Positions 9,596-19,880 of a stretch of DNA of 64,000 nt are shown one piece after another. Origin of the DNA: Typha latifolia (lineage: Eukaryota > Streptophyta > Magnoliopsida > Poales > Typhaceae); contig CM034101.1 in the NCBI GenBank assembly GCA_019914945.1, positions 8,381,188-8,445,187 on the forward strand. The letters run 5' to 3'. The notes beneath the pieces are model-generated. The model made no database searches, was not told the origin of the DNA, and worked only from the letters and a program-made list of their open reading frames with translations. Each line of letters begins with the position of its first letter. The first letter of the stretch is position 1. The position numbers and the translations under genes are program-made.

Positions 9596-11900
9596 CCGGT
9601 CCACTTTGTAGAAGAAGAGGATTGGTACTTAGAGGATGATGTTGATCCCTTTAGAGATGGTGATGGGCGTGCTCGAGGATTTAGAGAAGGAGATCAACAT
9701 GCACAAATGTTCAGACCTGAACCAAGGAACTTTCGCGAACTTGACAATGCTATCCAAAGGAGAACTATATGCACAAATGTTCCGATGGATTGAGTGTTTC
9801 AAGTGGAACAATACTTTGATTGTCAAGGGACAGCGAAGGACGTAAATGTCCAAATGGCAAGCTTTCACCTCTAAGGAACAACGTTGCATTGGTATAGATC
9901 GGCTATTCACGGTGGAGGATTTACTGGTTATGCTGACTTTTGTAAAAGGATTACATGTAGATTTGGGACTATGGCATATGAAGGTTTTGCTGCCATATTA
10001 AACAAGATGGTTCAAAGGACGATCGTATTGGAGTGCAAAGTAGAATTTGAAAGAGTTAGGAGTCGTTGTGAACCACCTTGTCCCGAACTAACATTGATGA
10101 GCGCATTCATTTCAGGGCCAAGGGAGGTGCGAAGAGCAAAGCGCCTTTGCTTTCGATGCGATGAATGTTTCACCCCCGGTCATCGATGTTCCAAACCGAT
10201 CGGGAGTGTGATGCTCATCGACGGTCTTGAGGAGGATGATGAGGTTGTTTATGATGGAGAATGTTCAGAGGAGGTCTATGAGGTGGTAGTGGAGGAGGGC
10301 GCAGAGTAAGATATCCAAGCTAAAATATCGATGCATGCATATTCTGGTACTTTCGTGCTAAGGACATTACGGGTGGATGGACTTCTTAGAAAGCATTGTG
10401 TGCACATCCTTATCGATTCCGAGAGTCCACACAACTTTCTAGATAATAAGTTAGTGAGGAAGTTGGGCTTGGATGCTGAACTGACCGCGGGGTTTGACGT
10501 TTCTATTGGAGATGGCACAAAGCTTAGGGCAGAGAGCTTGTGTTGCCGGGTCGGCATACGGGTGCAAGGAAATGACATCATTATGGAAATGTATCCGTTG
10601 GTGGTGCGAGGAGCAGACATTGTCCTAGGCACTCAATAGTTACAAAGCTTGGGACCCATTATTTTTGATTTCCGGAGCATGTGGATGAAATTTAACAAGA
10701 AAATAAAGATGTGCGGCTTGATGGCGTTCGATCTGTGTTGATTCTAGCGATGCAACCGATGGCGGGGTTGCCTTGTGTGAGTGATTTAACCTATCTTCTT
10801 CAATTAGGACCAGTAGGAGATGAGCCTCTAATGAGTCCATGTATCATAATTGATTTGTCTAATTTATTAGATAAATTTGCTAGACTATTTGAGGAGCCAA
10901 AGGAGTTGCCACCAAGGCGAACAGCGGACCATCGCATAGAGATTGTGCCCGAGGCTGCATCAGCGAATGTGAGACCATATCGGTATCCACATATGCAAAA
11001 GTAAGTTATCTCCAAGATGGTAGTCGAGATGTTGGAGCAAGACCTCATACAACCAAGTCATAGCTCTTACTCTTCGCTCATGCTATTAGTGCGAAAAAAA
11101 ACCGGGACATGGCATTTTTATGTCGACTATTGGGCACTAAACACTATCACCGTCAAGGATCGGTATCCCATTACGGTCATAGAGGAGCTACTGAATGAGC
11201 TTGCAGGGGTGACCAAATTCAACAAGCTTGACTTGAGGGCTAGGTATCATCAAATAAGCGTTCATCCAGCGAATTTGCACAAAACTGCATGTCGGACTCC
11301 GGACGGGCACTATGAGTTACGATTGATGCCCTTTGGTCTCACCAATGCTCTAGCTACTTTTCAAGACCTCATGAATGACATTTTTTGGCCTCTATTATGA
11401 AGGTATGTCTTGGTATTTTTTGACGCCATTTTGGTTTATAGTAGGACTAAATTAGAGCATTGGCGACATTTGAAGGATGTGCTGAATTTGTTGAAGCAAA
11501 ACCAGCTGAAGATTAAGTAGTCCAAGTGCCTATGGGTTGTACCACAAGTGGTGTATTTAGGCCGCATCATCTCAGTGGAAGGTGTAGCGGCAGATCCTCA
11601 AAAGGCGGCATGCATGACCGCTTGGCCAATCCCTACTACCACCACAGGATTGCGAGGATTCTTAGGGTTGATCGAATATTATCGCCGCTTCCTCGCCGGG
11701 TATGACAAGATCGCTGCTCCTCTCACTTCTTTACTGAGGAAGGACTCTTTTAGATGGACGGATGAAGCCACTACAGCTTTTGAAAAACTAAAAACAGCAA
11801 TGACAGTGATGCCCATTCTAGCTCTACCAGACTTCACCAAAGAGTTCGTTGTGGAATGTGATGCATCAGGAGTTGGCATAGGAGCAGTACTAATGCAAGG
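9596..11900 (+). pseudogene. gypsy B gag-protease-reverse transcriptase
   Basis: Gag continues (about 9610-10120: AIHGGGFTGYADFCKRITC, then LNKMVQRT and FISG). A CCHC knuckle follows (CFRCDECFTPGHRC, about 10150-10190). The protease region is at about 10331-10650 (VHILIDSESPHNFLD and GADIVLGTQ), where the active-site D-S/T-G reads D-S-E. RT occupies about 10900-11900, including [37 protein letters not shown], the catalytic box as FFDAILVYS (one Asp lost) and GLRGFLGLIEYYRRF. Stops include one after GTQ (10637-10639), AAG-to-TAA at about 11001 and one after WPLL (11398-11400). It is cut at 11900 by a solo LTR. Confidence 0.88.
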
Positions 11901-14900
11901 TGTAACGCCCCTGCCCGGCACGGGCAAGCCCACACGGCACGCGCGGCGCACACGATAGGACGGGCGAGGCCCATCACGCACAGATACTCTCCTGTGCACA
12001 TACAATCATGACATCATCAAATACTACCTGCTAACATATCTATGCTCACATAATCCAACACCAAATAAAATATACTATCAACCAAATAAACCTGTTAACA
12101 TGTGAATATCCAAGTCCACAATAATATACACTAGACCACTAATTAATCTAGCAGAACTGACATAGGCCACAACAAACCATCAAGGTACAACTAAACAACT
12201 GATACAAGAGTACACTATAGTCTGACCTGTATTATACCAATTATCGTCTATACAATAAAGTACAAATATAAAATAATGGTACAACTCAATATCTGATTAA
12301 ACTATCTTTTATACCATCTCGCGTCTAAAGCTCACCTCATCTTTCTAAAATATCTCCTCAGAATATTTCGAGTCGGTATCACGTACCAAATTATCTGTGG
12401 GGTTAGAAAGAAAATATGGAGAGTCATGAGGAAAAGGCTCAGTGAATAGACCTTACCCCGAATCAGTGATGCCAAACAGAGAGTAAATCATATACTAGAT
12501 AATATGAATCAGAAAGCAGCATGATGCCATGTATGAACATGTATATATGTATCCTCAATGACATATATATGAATAAAATCAATGCTCATTCCTCAACCAA
12601 AATTATATCACATGATGAAATTACCATATAACATCATCGAATATAAAGACATATCATGTATAACAATTATGATCCAATAATACTAGTCACATCAATGATG
12701 ATGCATGATGCATGATGCATGATGCATGCTAACCACTAGATAATCATATATGTCAAAACTAGATATAATCCATATATCTCTCACTATCACAATCATCCGT
12801 CTCAACTCTGAATATCATCCACCATGCTGGACTACGGTACTCAGCCCTAAACTTGATACACATCATGTCACAAGCTCAGGGCATACCCTGTCATATGCTA
12901 AGAGTATCTTTGTAGATAAATCATACCCTGCTATACGCTAAGGGTATCTCTGTAGATAAATCATACCCTGTCATATGCTAAGAGTATCTCAGAATAAAGT
13001 AATCATACCTTGTCATACGCTAAGGGTATATCAATGATAGTTGTACCCTGTCATACGCTAAGAGTACAACCATCAGCCATCACCATACTCTACCATACAC
13101 TATGAGTATGTCCAATACCAGTCCGGACCAGATACCGTTCCAGCCATCACATCATATCACATCACATACACATGTACTTTTATGATTTTCTATACATGAT
13201 AAATCATATGCATATATCCAGTACGATAACAGATCATGCAACTCAGGAATTTAGGTGGTAAAGAAGCCAAGAGAAAAATGATGCAATGTCGACTCTAACC
13301 ATATATCTAACACATGTATACTTTTGCTAATCTATCACATCCATACTCATGATAAAGATCATCCCGACATAAAACCGTAACAGTATAATCATCTCTATAT
13401 ATCACCAATGTACTCATATCTCGTATCAGCCTAATCAAATACATGATAAAATATGCTTGACTATAATCATCTCTAGATAAAGTTATATAATCATGTTGGA
13501 GGCCAAAACATGCATGTACATAAGATATAATATAATCTAATTTGAGAAATGCATCTAGGGGATAAGACTACTCACCGCCTGATCAGAAGACACAAACCAC
13601 GCATCTCTCACGTCCGTCAGTTAACCGAGTGACACTCATCGCTAGCAAGGTCCACGGGGTCTCAAATAAAGGGTTCGGGATCTGAAATATTAAAGTAGTA
13701 TGATGTTAGCCGTTTATCTAATTAGAATTAATTTAATTAAAATATAAAGGCTTATTAGGTTTAGAATCACTTTTCTTTATTTTTGATTATATAACTAGGT
13801 CTATAATATAGATACGATTCAAATACTATAATTCTATTATTATTATAAAATGTTAGTTATAACATAAGTAGAAGAGGTATGTTTCCTTTGATATAAGAAT
13901 ATTTCTAAATATATAATTATAAAATAAAATAAAAGGCTAAATAAGTATAGACAAGGTCTAATTATAATTAATTTTATAATTCATACACTATATTGATTAA
14001 TTTGGGACAATGCAGTCTTTACTTGATAAAATAATAAATAAATAAATAACTAAATAAGCTTAGTATTTTATTTGTTGCAGAATAATCATAAAATTAATAG
14101 AAATACTTAAAATATATATGATGAGGGTATTAGAATATAAATCTAATAATTGTAATTTACAAATCTATCTATTAATTTAATAGATATATAAATAAATAAA
14201 TAAATAAATAAATATAAGTATTACCTATATTTATACCTAATTAATCATTAATTATAAAAATTATCATTAATAAAATTATATTGAAGAATATATAATATTA
14301 TTAAAATAGTTAATGTCTAAATAATCTATTTGCATTAATTAAGAAAAATACATAAATAAATAACATAAATAAAATAATTAATTAATAAATTAATTAATTA
14401 AATCTGTCATCAGTGCTGGGCTTGGCCTAGCACTATGCAGAAAGAAAGTGGAGCTGAGGAAGGAGGAGAAAAAGAAAGAAAGAAAGAAAGAAAGAAAGAA
14501 GAAGAAGAAGAAGAAGAAGAAGAAGAAGAAGAGAAGATGAAGAGGAAAGAGAGGAGGTGAGGGAGGAGGTTGCGAACCCGGGCCGGCAGGGAGGGCACCG
14601 GCCGCTGCTGGCCAGCTAGCAGCTGGCCTCTCGCCGGCGGCTAGGCTCCGACGAGCCCGAGCTCGGGCAAGAGAGAGAGAGAGAGAGAGAGGGAGGAAAA
14701 GCTTCTCACTAGCGGCGGCGGCGGCTTTGGGAAGGTGGCGGAGAGCCGACGTCGGCAACAAGGAATGCAAAAGAGAGTGGAGAGAGAGTGGAGTGAGAGA
14801 GAGACCGAGAGAGATAGATAGATAGATAGAGAGAGATTTAAAGAGAGAGAGAGGAGGCGGTGGAGGAGGGTTTCGGTGGCACCGGGGCCCGCCACGGCCA

Positions 14901-15039
14901 GCTGGACGCAGCCCGTTGGCTCCAGTAGCAGCAGCAAGCGCGTGGCGCCCCCACCACGCAAGCTGCATGCACAGCTTGCTTGGGCACGAGGCCGGTCACA
15001 CACGTCGTGCCCAAAATTAATTTTTTTTGGGTTGTTACA
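11901..15039 (-). mobile_element. Solo LTR, TGTAAC family (long, Tekay/del-like)
   Basis: A 3139 bp unit running TGTAACGCCCCTGCC ... GGGTTGTTACA, flanked by a perfect CAAGG duplication (11896-11900 and 15040-15044). The gypsy B coding sequence is continuous across it once the insert is ignored. Sense is minus, by comparison with 19048-19880 and 23098-24090, which have a PBS and a polypurine tract. Very long LTRs with TGTAAC termini are common in Tekay/del chromoviruses, and that assignment is inference. It contains the tandem hairpin repeat at 12881-13110, a (GAAA)/(GAA) run near 14470-14530 and (GA)n near 14670-14850. No gene lies within it. Confidence 0.9.
12881..13110. repeat. ~40 bp tandem repeats with internal inverted arms
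   Basis: Six imperfect units start at 12883, 12923, 12963, 13005, 13043 and about 13084. Most pair an ATACCCT-like left arm with an AGGGTAT- or AGAGTAT-like right arm about 10 bases away, so the array is a row of small hairpins. Related single hairpins occur in other copies of this LTR (for example 16711-16735 and 16746-16775). Confidence 0.8.
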
Positions 15040-15411
15040 CAAGGAGAACGTCCAATAGCTTTTCTTAGCGAGACCTTATCATAAAAATCCTAGCAATTAT
15101 CGACCTACGAGAGAGAGATGTTGGCAATTCTGCATGTGGTGACAAAGTGGAGGCCTTATTTGATTAGTAGACGATTCATTATCCAAACCGATCAAAGGAG
15201 CCTTCCATACTTTATGGGACAGCGTATTAACACTCCGGCACAGTAGAGATGGGTCACAAAATTGTTGGGGTATGATTATAAAATTTCATACAAGAAATGA
15301 AGGGAAAATAGAGCGGTGGATGCATTATTATGCCAACCTAATACAGCCGAGCTTGGAGCCTATTCTTCTTCTACTTTTCCTTTTCTCGACGAGCTAAGGT
15401 ATGCTTGTACA
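15040..15411 (+). pseudogene. gypsy B RNase H domain
   Basis: It continues the RT frame beyond the solo LTR. Recognisable are TYEREMLAILHVVTKWRPYL, IIQTDQRSLPYFMGQRI and RENRAVDALLCQP, then the linker STFPFLDELRYAC leading to integrase. In-frame stops (CAG-to-TAG near 15243 and TGA near 15299) break it. It is cut at 15411 by an LTR-B. Confidence 0.8.
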
Positions 15412-16230
15412 TGATACACTTAGTTATGTTCTTTTCTTATTACATTAGTTATTTATTTTTATTAAAATAAAATTCCTGTCGATCGCGTTCGATCATACGT
15501 GGGGTCACGTTTGAACGCTCTTGTGAATGCCTGCATTAGGTTCGCAAATACAGAGAACACATATTGTGCGTTCGAATGCACTTGGGTGAGTTCGAATGTC
15601 CGTATTCGAACGCTTGCATCGCGTTCGCATATACAGAGAACGCGATCGATGAGAATCCTGTAAAATTAGGGTTACTTATTATTTTAGGACTTGTTGGCTA
15701 GCCTCTATAAATATGTGGATGGCAGCCAAATTTATTATGCTATTGAATTATTAATTTCTTGCCTCATTTCTCTCTAGACTCTCTCTCTCCTCCTTCTTCA
15801 CCATTCTTCCATCTCTACCGTTGGCAAGGTTTCTCCTAACTTCTAATCTCATTTATCTGTCGAGCCACCCCTCTTCTTTGGGATGTTGACCACTTCGTTC
15901 CCTTCGTCTATATCCCTTAATCACATCTACTATCCACCTTCATCTCCATACCCATCCATAACCCTAACATCCACTCCACCCATCACCACCACCATCACCC
16001 ACATTATTCCATGTTTTCGTTCCTGTTTTAGTTCAAATCTATGAAGGGCATAAATACAAAAGTTGTAGATCAGGAAGTTACGGATGTAACCCAATTAGTT
16101 TCGTAATTTTATGACTATCGGAGAATATTTGACGAACATTTTCTCACGGTTGCGCGGATTGATTCCTATAATACATCCAGATTTTGAAAGAATCATTGCG
16201 TAGCCGACCTTTTGATACAATAACTCATAA
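15412..16230 (+). mobile_element. Solo LTR-B nested in gypsy B
   Basis: It starts TGATACACTTAG. The GTACA duplication flanks it (15407-15411 and 16231-16235), which places the 3' edge at 16230, although the expected ...TATCA terminus is degraded to ACTCATAA. U3 carries TTCGAATGC and TGCATCGCGTTCGCATATAC near 15490-15640. The TATA box lies in GCCTCTATAAATATG near 15700. Confidence 0.8.
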
Positions 16231-16480
16231 GTACACCTGATCCAGATGTTTTGAGATTGTTACAAGAGGTGTCGGATGATTGGGAGCGCCATCCAAAGTT
16301 GGAGAATAGAGGCGATTTGCTGCTGGACCGCGGATGCATTTAGGTGTCCGCAAATGATGGATTGCAGCAAAAATTATTAGAGCACTTCCACCAAACTTCA
16401 GAGGCTGGTCATGAGGGTGTCTTGAGGACTTATAGAAGGATATCACAGAGTTGCATGTGGCTAAATCCAGATCTTGATTA
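16231..16480 (+). pseudogene. gypsy B integrase zinc-binding region, truncated
   Basis: The reading is DWERHPKLENRGDLLLDRG, then LEHFHQTSEAGHEGVLRTYR: the two His of the HHCC zinc finger are visible. The sequence breaks at about 16480, before the two Cys. The catalytic core is not joined here. Confidence 0.75.
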
Positions 16481-17007
16481 ATAGTATAGTTGATAGAAAG
16501 CGTGAGGATACCCGAGTAGGCGCCAAGGTTAGGGGTGCCTGGAGTGATGATTATAGTCGCTAATATGCGATATCTCATGGCTCATGTCCGAGGTCAGTTG
16601 AGTTTGCGCGCATAGACAAATCAGACACATGTCGTTCGCTAGGGCATATGTGGCAAGTTATCTTCACGAGGTTTCTATCAACTATGTGGATGCCTGGTCT
16701 AGATGGATGTTGATACCCTAGCGGGTGATGGGGTATGATTATATTTGAGATACTCTTGCGGGTCGCGGAGTATGCTCTGAGCCTTCCGACATGATGTTGA
16801 GATCGAGTTCCGGGTGGTGACTGTGTCGTGGTGGTCTAGTATGATGATATTATACCGAGATGTTGAGTGATCAATATGCATCATATATGGTTGCATTTGA
16901 TTTCATAGCATGATCATGATCGGCATGCATTATGTGTCATATTTGAGAGAGAGTTGTAATGATAGCATAACATAGAAATATGTTTACTCATTATCGAGGA
17001 TTATATA

Positions 17008-17945
17008 TGATACGATCTCTCCTTGGGCTAAAGGTTCGATCTCTTCCAATTCTCTAATCTAAACTATATCTAGCACAAAACTTTAAAACAAGATTTCGAA
17101 AGATGCCGCCGTCGGATCGACGTGAAATTTGGATATGTTATAGCCCCAGAAAAGAGCTTTCCAACAAATTAAGTTTTAGGCGAATCGATGTGAGGATCTC
17201 GAGATATCGTCCAATTAGTGGACGAACATCAAGGTGGTCTATTTAGGATCCGTGGATGGAGGCACGAGATCCTAGGATGATGGTGGTTGGAGGTGGACCA
17301 GTGTTTGTGGGGTGGCACCAGTGACAAGTGATGAAAGAAAGGTTATGGTTGATTGTAGGGTTAGGGCAAGTGTTGGATAGATTGGAAGAAGGCGAAGAAG
17401 AGGGCCGCCCCTAAAGGTCTGGGGTGATTGGCCGGTCGAGGGAGGTTAGAAGCAGCGTCGCCGAGGATTGAGAGAACGAGAGCGAAGAAGACGAAGAAGG
17501 CAAGGCAAAACTCAATTCTTCAATAATCAACATGACCTCTGGTTGCCATCCACATCCTTTTAGAAGCTAACCAACAACTCAAAATTAACCGTAAAAAAAT
17601 ACAATTTTGCCGACCACGTTCGAACTCGCCTGATCGCGTTTGAACGCACCGAGTTCGCTCTTCTCTGGAATTGTGAATGCGATGCAGGCGTTCGAATGCA
17701 CGATCGAACACACCTGTTTCCCACTTCTCTGGATTTGCAAACGCAATGCAGGCGTTCACAGTGCACACTCTTCACCCACGTTCTCGACCGTGTTCACAAC
17801 CGCGTTCAAACTCACTCCACCCGTGTTTGAATGCCAATTACAGAAAACTTATTTTCATGGAAATTAAACACTAAAACAAGAAATAAAGACACTCCTAAAG
17901 TGAATCCATACTCGAGATGACATCAGTGAGGTCTGAATCGTATCA
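17008..17945 (-). mobile_element. Solo LTR-A
   Basis: TGATACGATC ... GAATCGTATCA, 938 bp, with a perfect ATATA duplication (17003-17007 and 17946-17950). The uninterrupted target is preserved at 23941-23963 in the element's own 3' LTR, confirming the insertion. U3 (about 17600-17830) is packed with GCGTTCGAACGC variants. Confidence 0.93.
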
Positions 17946-17963
17946 ATATACTTTTATCAGTTA

Positions 17964-19047
17964 TGTTAGGTTTTTATTTGTTGGCAATTGTGTACAAAAT
18001 ATTCTTAGTGTATTTTTATATGTATATGAGCTTTACACAAGTCTAAAATATCTCTGGTTTGAAGAATTGCAAGATTATTGGAGAAAAGCCGTCGAGTTCA
18101 CACTGCGTTCACAAACGCGTTCGAACGCGGGTACTGCGTTCACACAGACAGAGAGCCGCGTTCACAAACGCGTTCGAACGCAGGCACTGCGTTCACATAG
18201 ACAGAGAGCCGCGTTCACAAATGCGTTCGAACGCGGGCACTGCGTTCACACAGACCGAGAGCAGCGTTCACAAACGCGTTCGAACGCGAGCACTACGTTC
18301 ACACAGACCGAGAGCAGCGTTCACAAACGCGTTCGAACGTGGGCACTGCATTCACACAGACCGAGAGCAGCGTTCACAAACGCGTTTGAACGCAACCTGA
18401 AGAATTCAAGCTGTTGCGTTCGAACGCACTTGGGCCCGTTCGATTGCACTTGAGATCAAGTCAAGCCATTCGAACGCACACGGGCCGTGTTCGAACGCAC
18501 CTATGAAGTTTGCAATTTATTGGATTTTCGTGAGTACAAATATAACTTGGATTTGGCTCTATCTTGGAGATCATATATAAGAATAATGTTGCCCTAACTT
18601 AAGGGGGTGGTTGAAGAAGCATTATTGAAGGAGACTTCTTGAGGCTACATCGGTTTTTCAACTAACAAGGCTCTTCTCATCTACAAATCTTAATCTTTCG
18701 TCTTAAGGGCTATCTAGACGAAAGATCAATCTCGAGGGTTACTGAGATTGGACTTCAATCACAAGAAGCAGTGAATTGTAGGTTCTAGCGAGCAAGACTG
18801 AGAGGAACAAAGTCATTTGGATCGACGGGTTGTTTTGTGAGTCAGTCTTGTAACTGCTACTATTCTAGTGATTGGTTTTGATCCGAGTTTGGATCCGTGG
18901 TTTTTTCCCGTTTGGGTTTTTCCACGTTAAAATCTTGGTGTTCATCTCTGCTTTCATTTTTAATATTTCTTCCAATTTTTACTTAAGCGAACAAGCGAGA
19001 TCATTGCCTAGTGTTTAGATACATACGTGTGTCTAGGGATTTTTTCA
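17964..19047 (+). mobile_element. Solo copia (Sirevirus-like) LTR
   Basis: TGTTAGGTTTTTA ... TTTTTTCA, 1084 bp, with a perfect AGTTA duplication (17959-17963 and 19048-19052). The empty site AGTTATGACATATTATC is present at 23959 and, in a further copy, at 28132. The TATA box is ATCATATATAAG near 18570. It carries a 53 bp minisatellite. Confidence 0.93.
18110..18400 (+). repeat. 53 bp minisatellite in copia LTR
   Basis: About 5.5 copies of a 53 bp unit. The centres TCGAACG lie at 18121, 18174, 18227, 18280 and 18333, and a decayed TTGAACG is at 18386. Each unit contains CGCGTTCGAACGC, then GGCACTGCGTTCACACAGAC and GAGAGC. It occupies U3 upstream of the TATA box. Confidence 0.93.
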
Positions 19048-19880
19048 AGTTATGACATATTATCTACTTTTTATTTATATATTATTGAGGATACATTCAT
19101 ATACTCATTCATGACATGATGCTTTTGCTGATTTATATTATCTAGTACATGATTTACTCTCTGTTTGGCATCACTAATTCGAGGTAACGTCTATTCACTA
19201 AGCCTTTTGCTCATAACTCTTTTTATTTCTTTCTTTTTAACCCCCACAGATATTATGGTACGTGATACCGCCTTGAGATACCCTAATGAGATATTTTAGA
19301 ACGAATATGAGGTAAGCTATAGATGCGAGACGGTATAGATGATAGTTTATATAGAAATTAAGTTGTACCAGTATTTGATATTTGTACTCTTTTATATTAG
19401 ACAATGATTTGTATGATACAGGTCGAATCATGGCATACTATTGTATTAGTTGTTTTAGTTGTATCTTGATGGTTTGTTGTGGCCTATGTGGGTCCTACTA
19501 GATTAGGTAGTTGTCTAGTGTATATTATTGTGGACTAGGATATTCATATTTTAACATGTTTATTTAGTTGATATATCATTATATCCTGATGGTTTGTTGT
19601 GGCCTGTTTGGGTCCTGCTAGATTATGTAGTGGTTTAATGTATATTATTGTGGACTAGGATATTCATACGTTAACAGGTTTATTTGGTTAATAGTATGAT
19701 TTATCTGGTGATGGATTCTGTGATCATGGATAGGTTAGCAGGTTTTATTTGATGATGTCATGATTATATGTGCACAGGAGAGTATCTGTGCGTGACGGGC
19801 CCGGCCCGACTTGTTGCGTGTGCCGCGTACTGTGTGGGTGCATGGGCATGCACGTGCACATGCTGGGCAAGGGCGTTGCA
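19048..19880 (+). mobile_element. 3' part of the TGTAAC element's 5' LTR
   Basis: It continues the LTR after the AGTTA duplication and ends AAGGGCGTTGCA at 19880, immediately before a spacer and PBS. The same terminus (GGGGGCGTTACA) ends the solo copy at 28842 and, inverted, starts the copy at 11901. Confidence 0.85.

Larger units (their letters stand above)
7737..16480 (+). mobile_element. Ty3/gypsy family B, copy 1 (degraded, interrupted)
   Basis: Order: 5' LTR (7737-8528), PBS, gag start, nested LTR-B (8840-9595), gag, CCHC, protease, RT, solo TGTAAC LTR (11901-15039), RNase H (15040-15411), nested LTR-B (15412-16230), integrase zinc-binding region, then a break at about 16480 where the next long-LTR element begins. 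No 3' LTR of its own is joined. Each domain carries stops or frameshifts. Confidence 0.85.

Noticed and set aside
14390..14968. 192-residue minus-strand frame rich in Ser, Leu and Phe
   Set aside because: It is a translation of (GAAA)n, (GAA)n and (GA)n tracts inside the TGTAAC solo LTR, with no domain.
18110..18400. Regularly spaced repeats resembling a CRISPR array
   Set aside because: Units are contiguous, the whole 53 bp is repeated with no variable spacers, it lies in a plant LTR with a perfect TSD, and no cas genes are near.
17917..18453. Long frame of Arg/Thr/His-rich repeats (and similar frames at 18059-18400, 55141-55446, 55149-55535, 55160-55477)
   Set aside because: They come from the 53 bp LTR minisatellite, which is open in all three frames because the unit length is not a multiple of three. 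They lie in U3 upstream of the TATA box.
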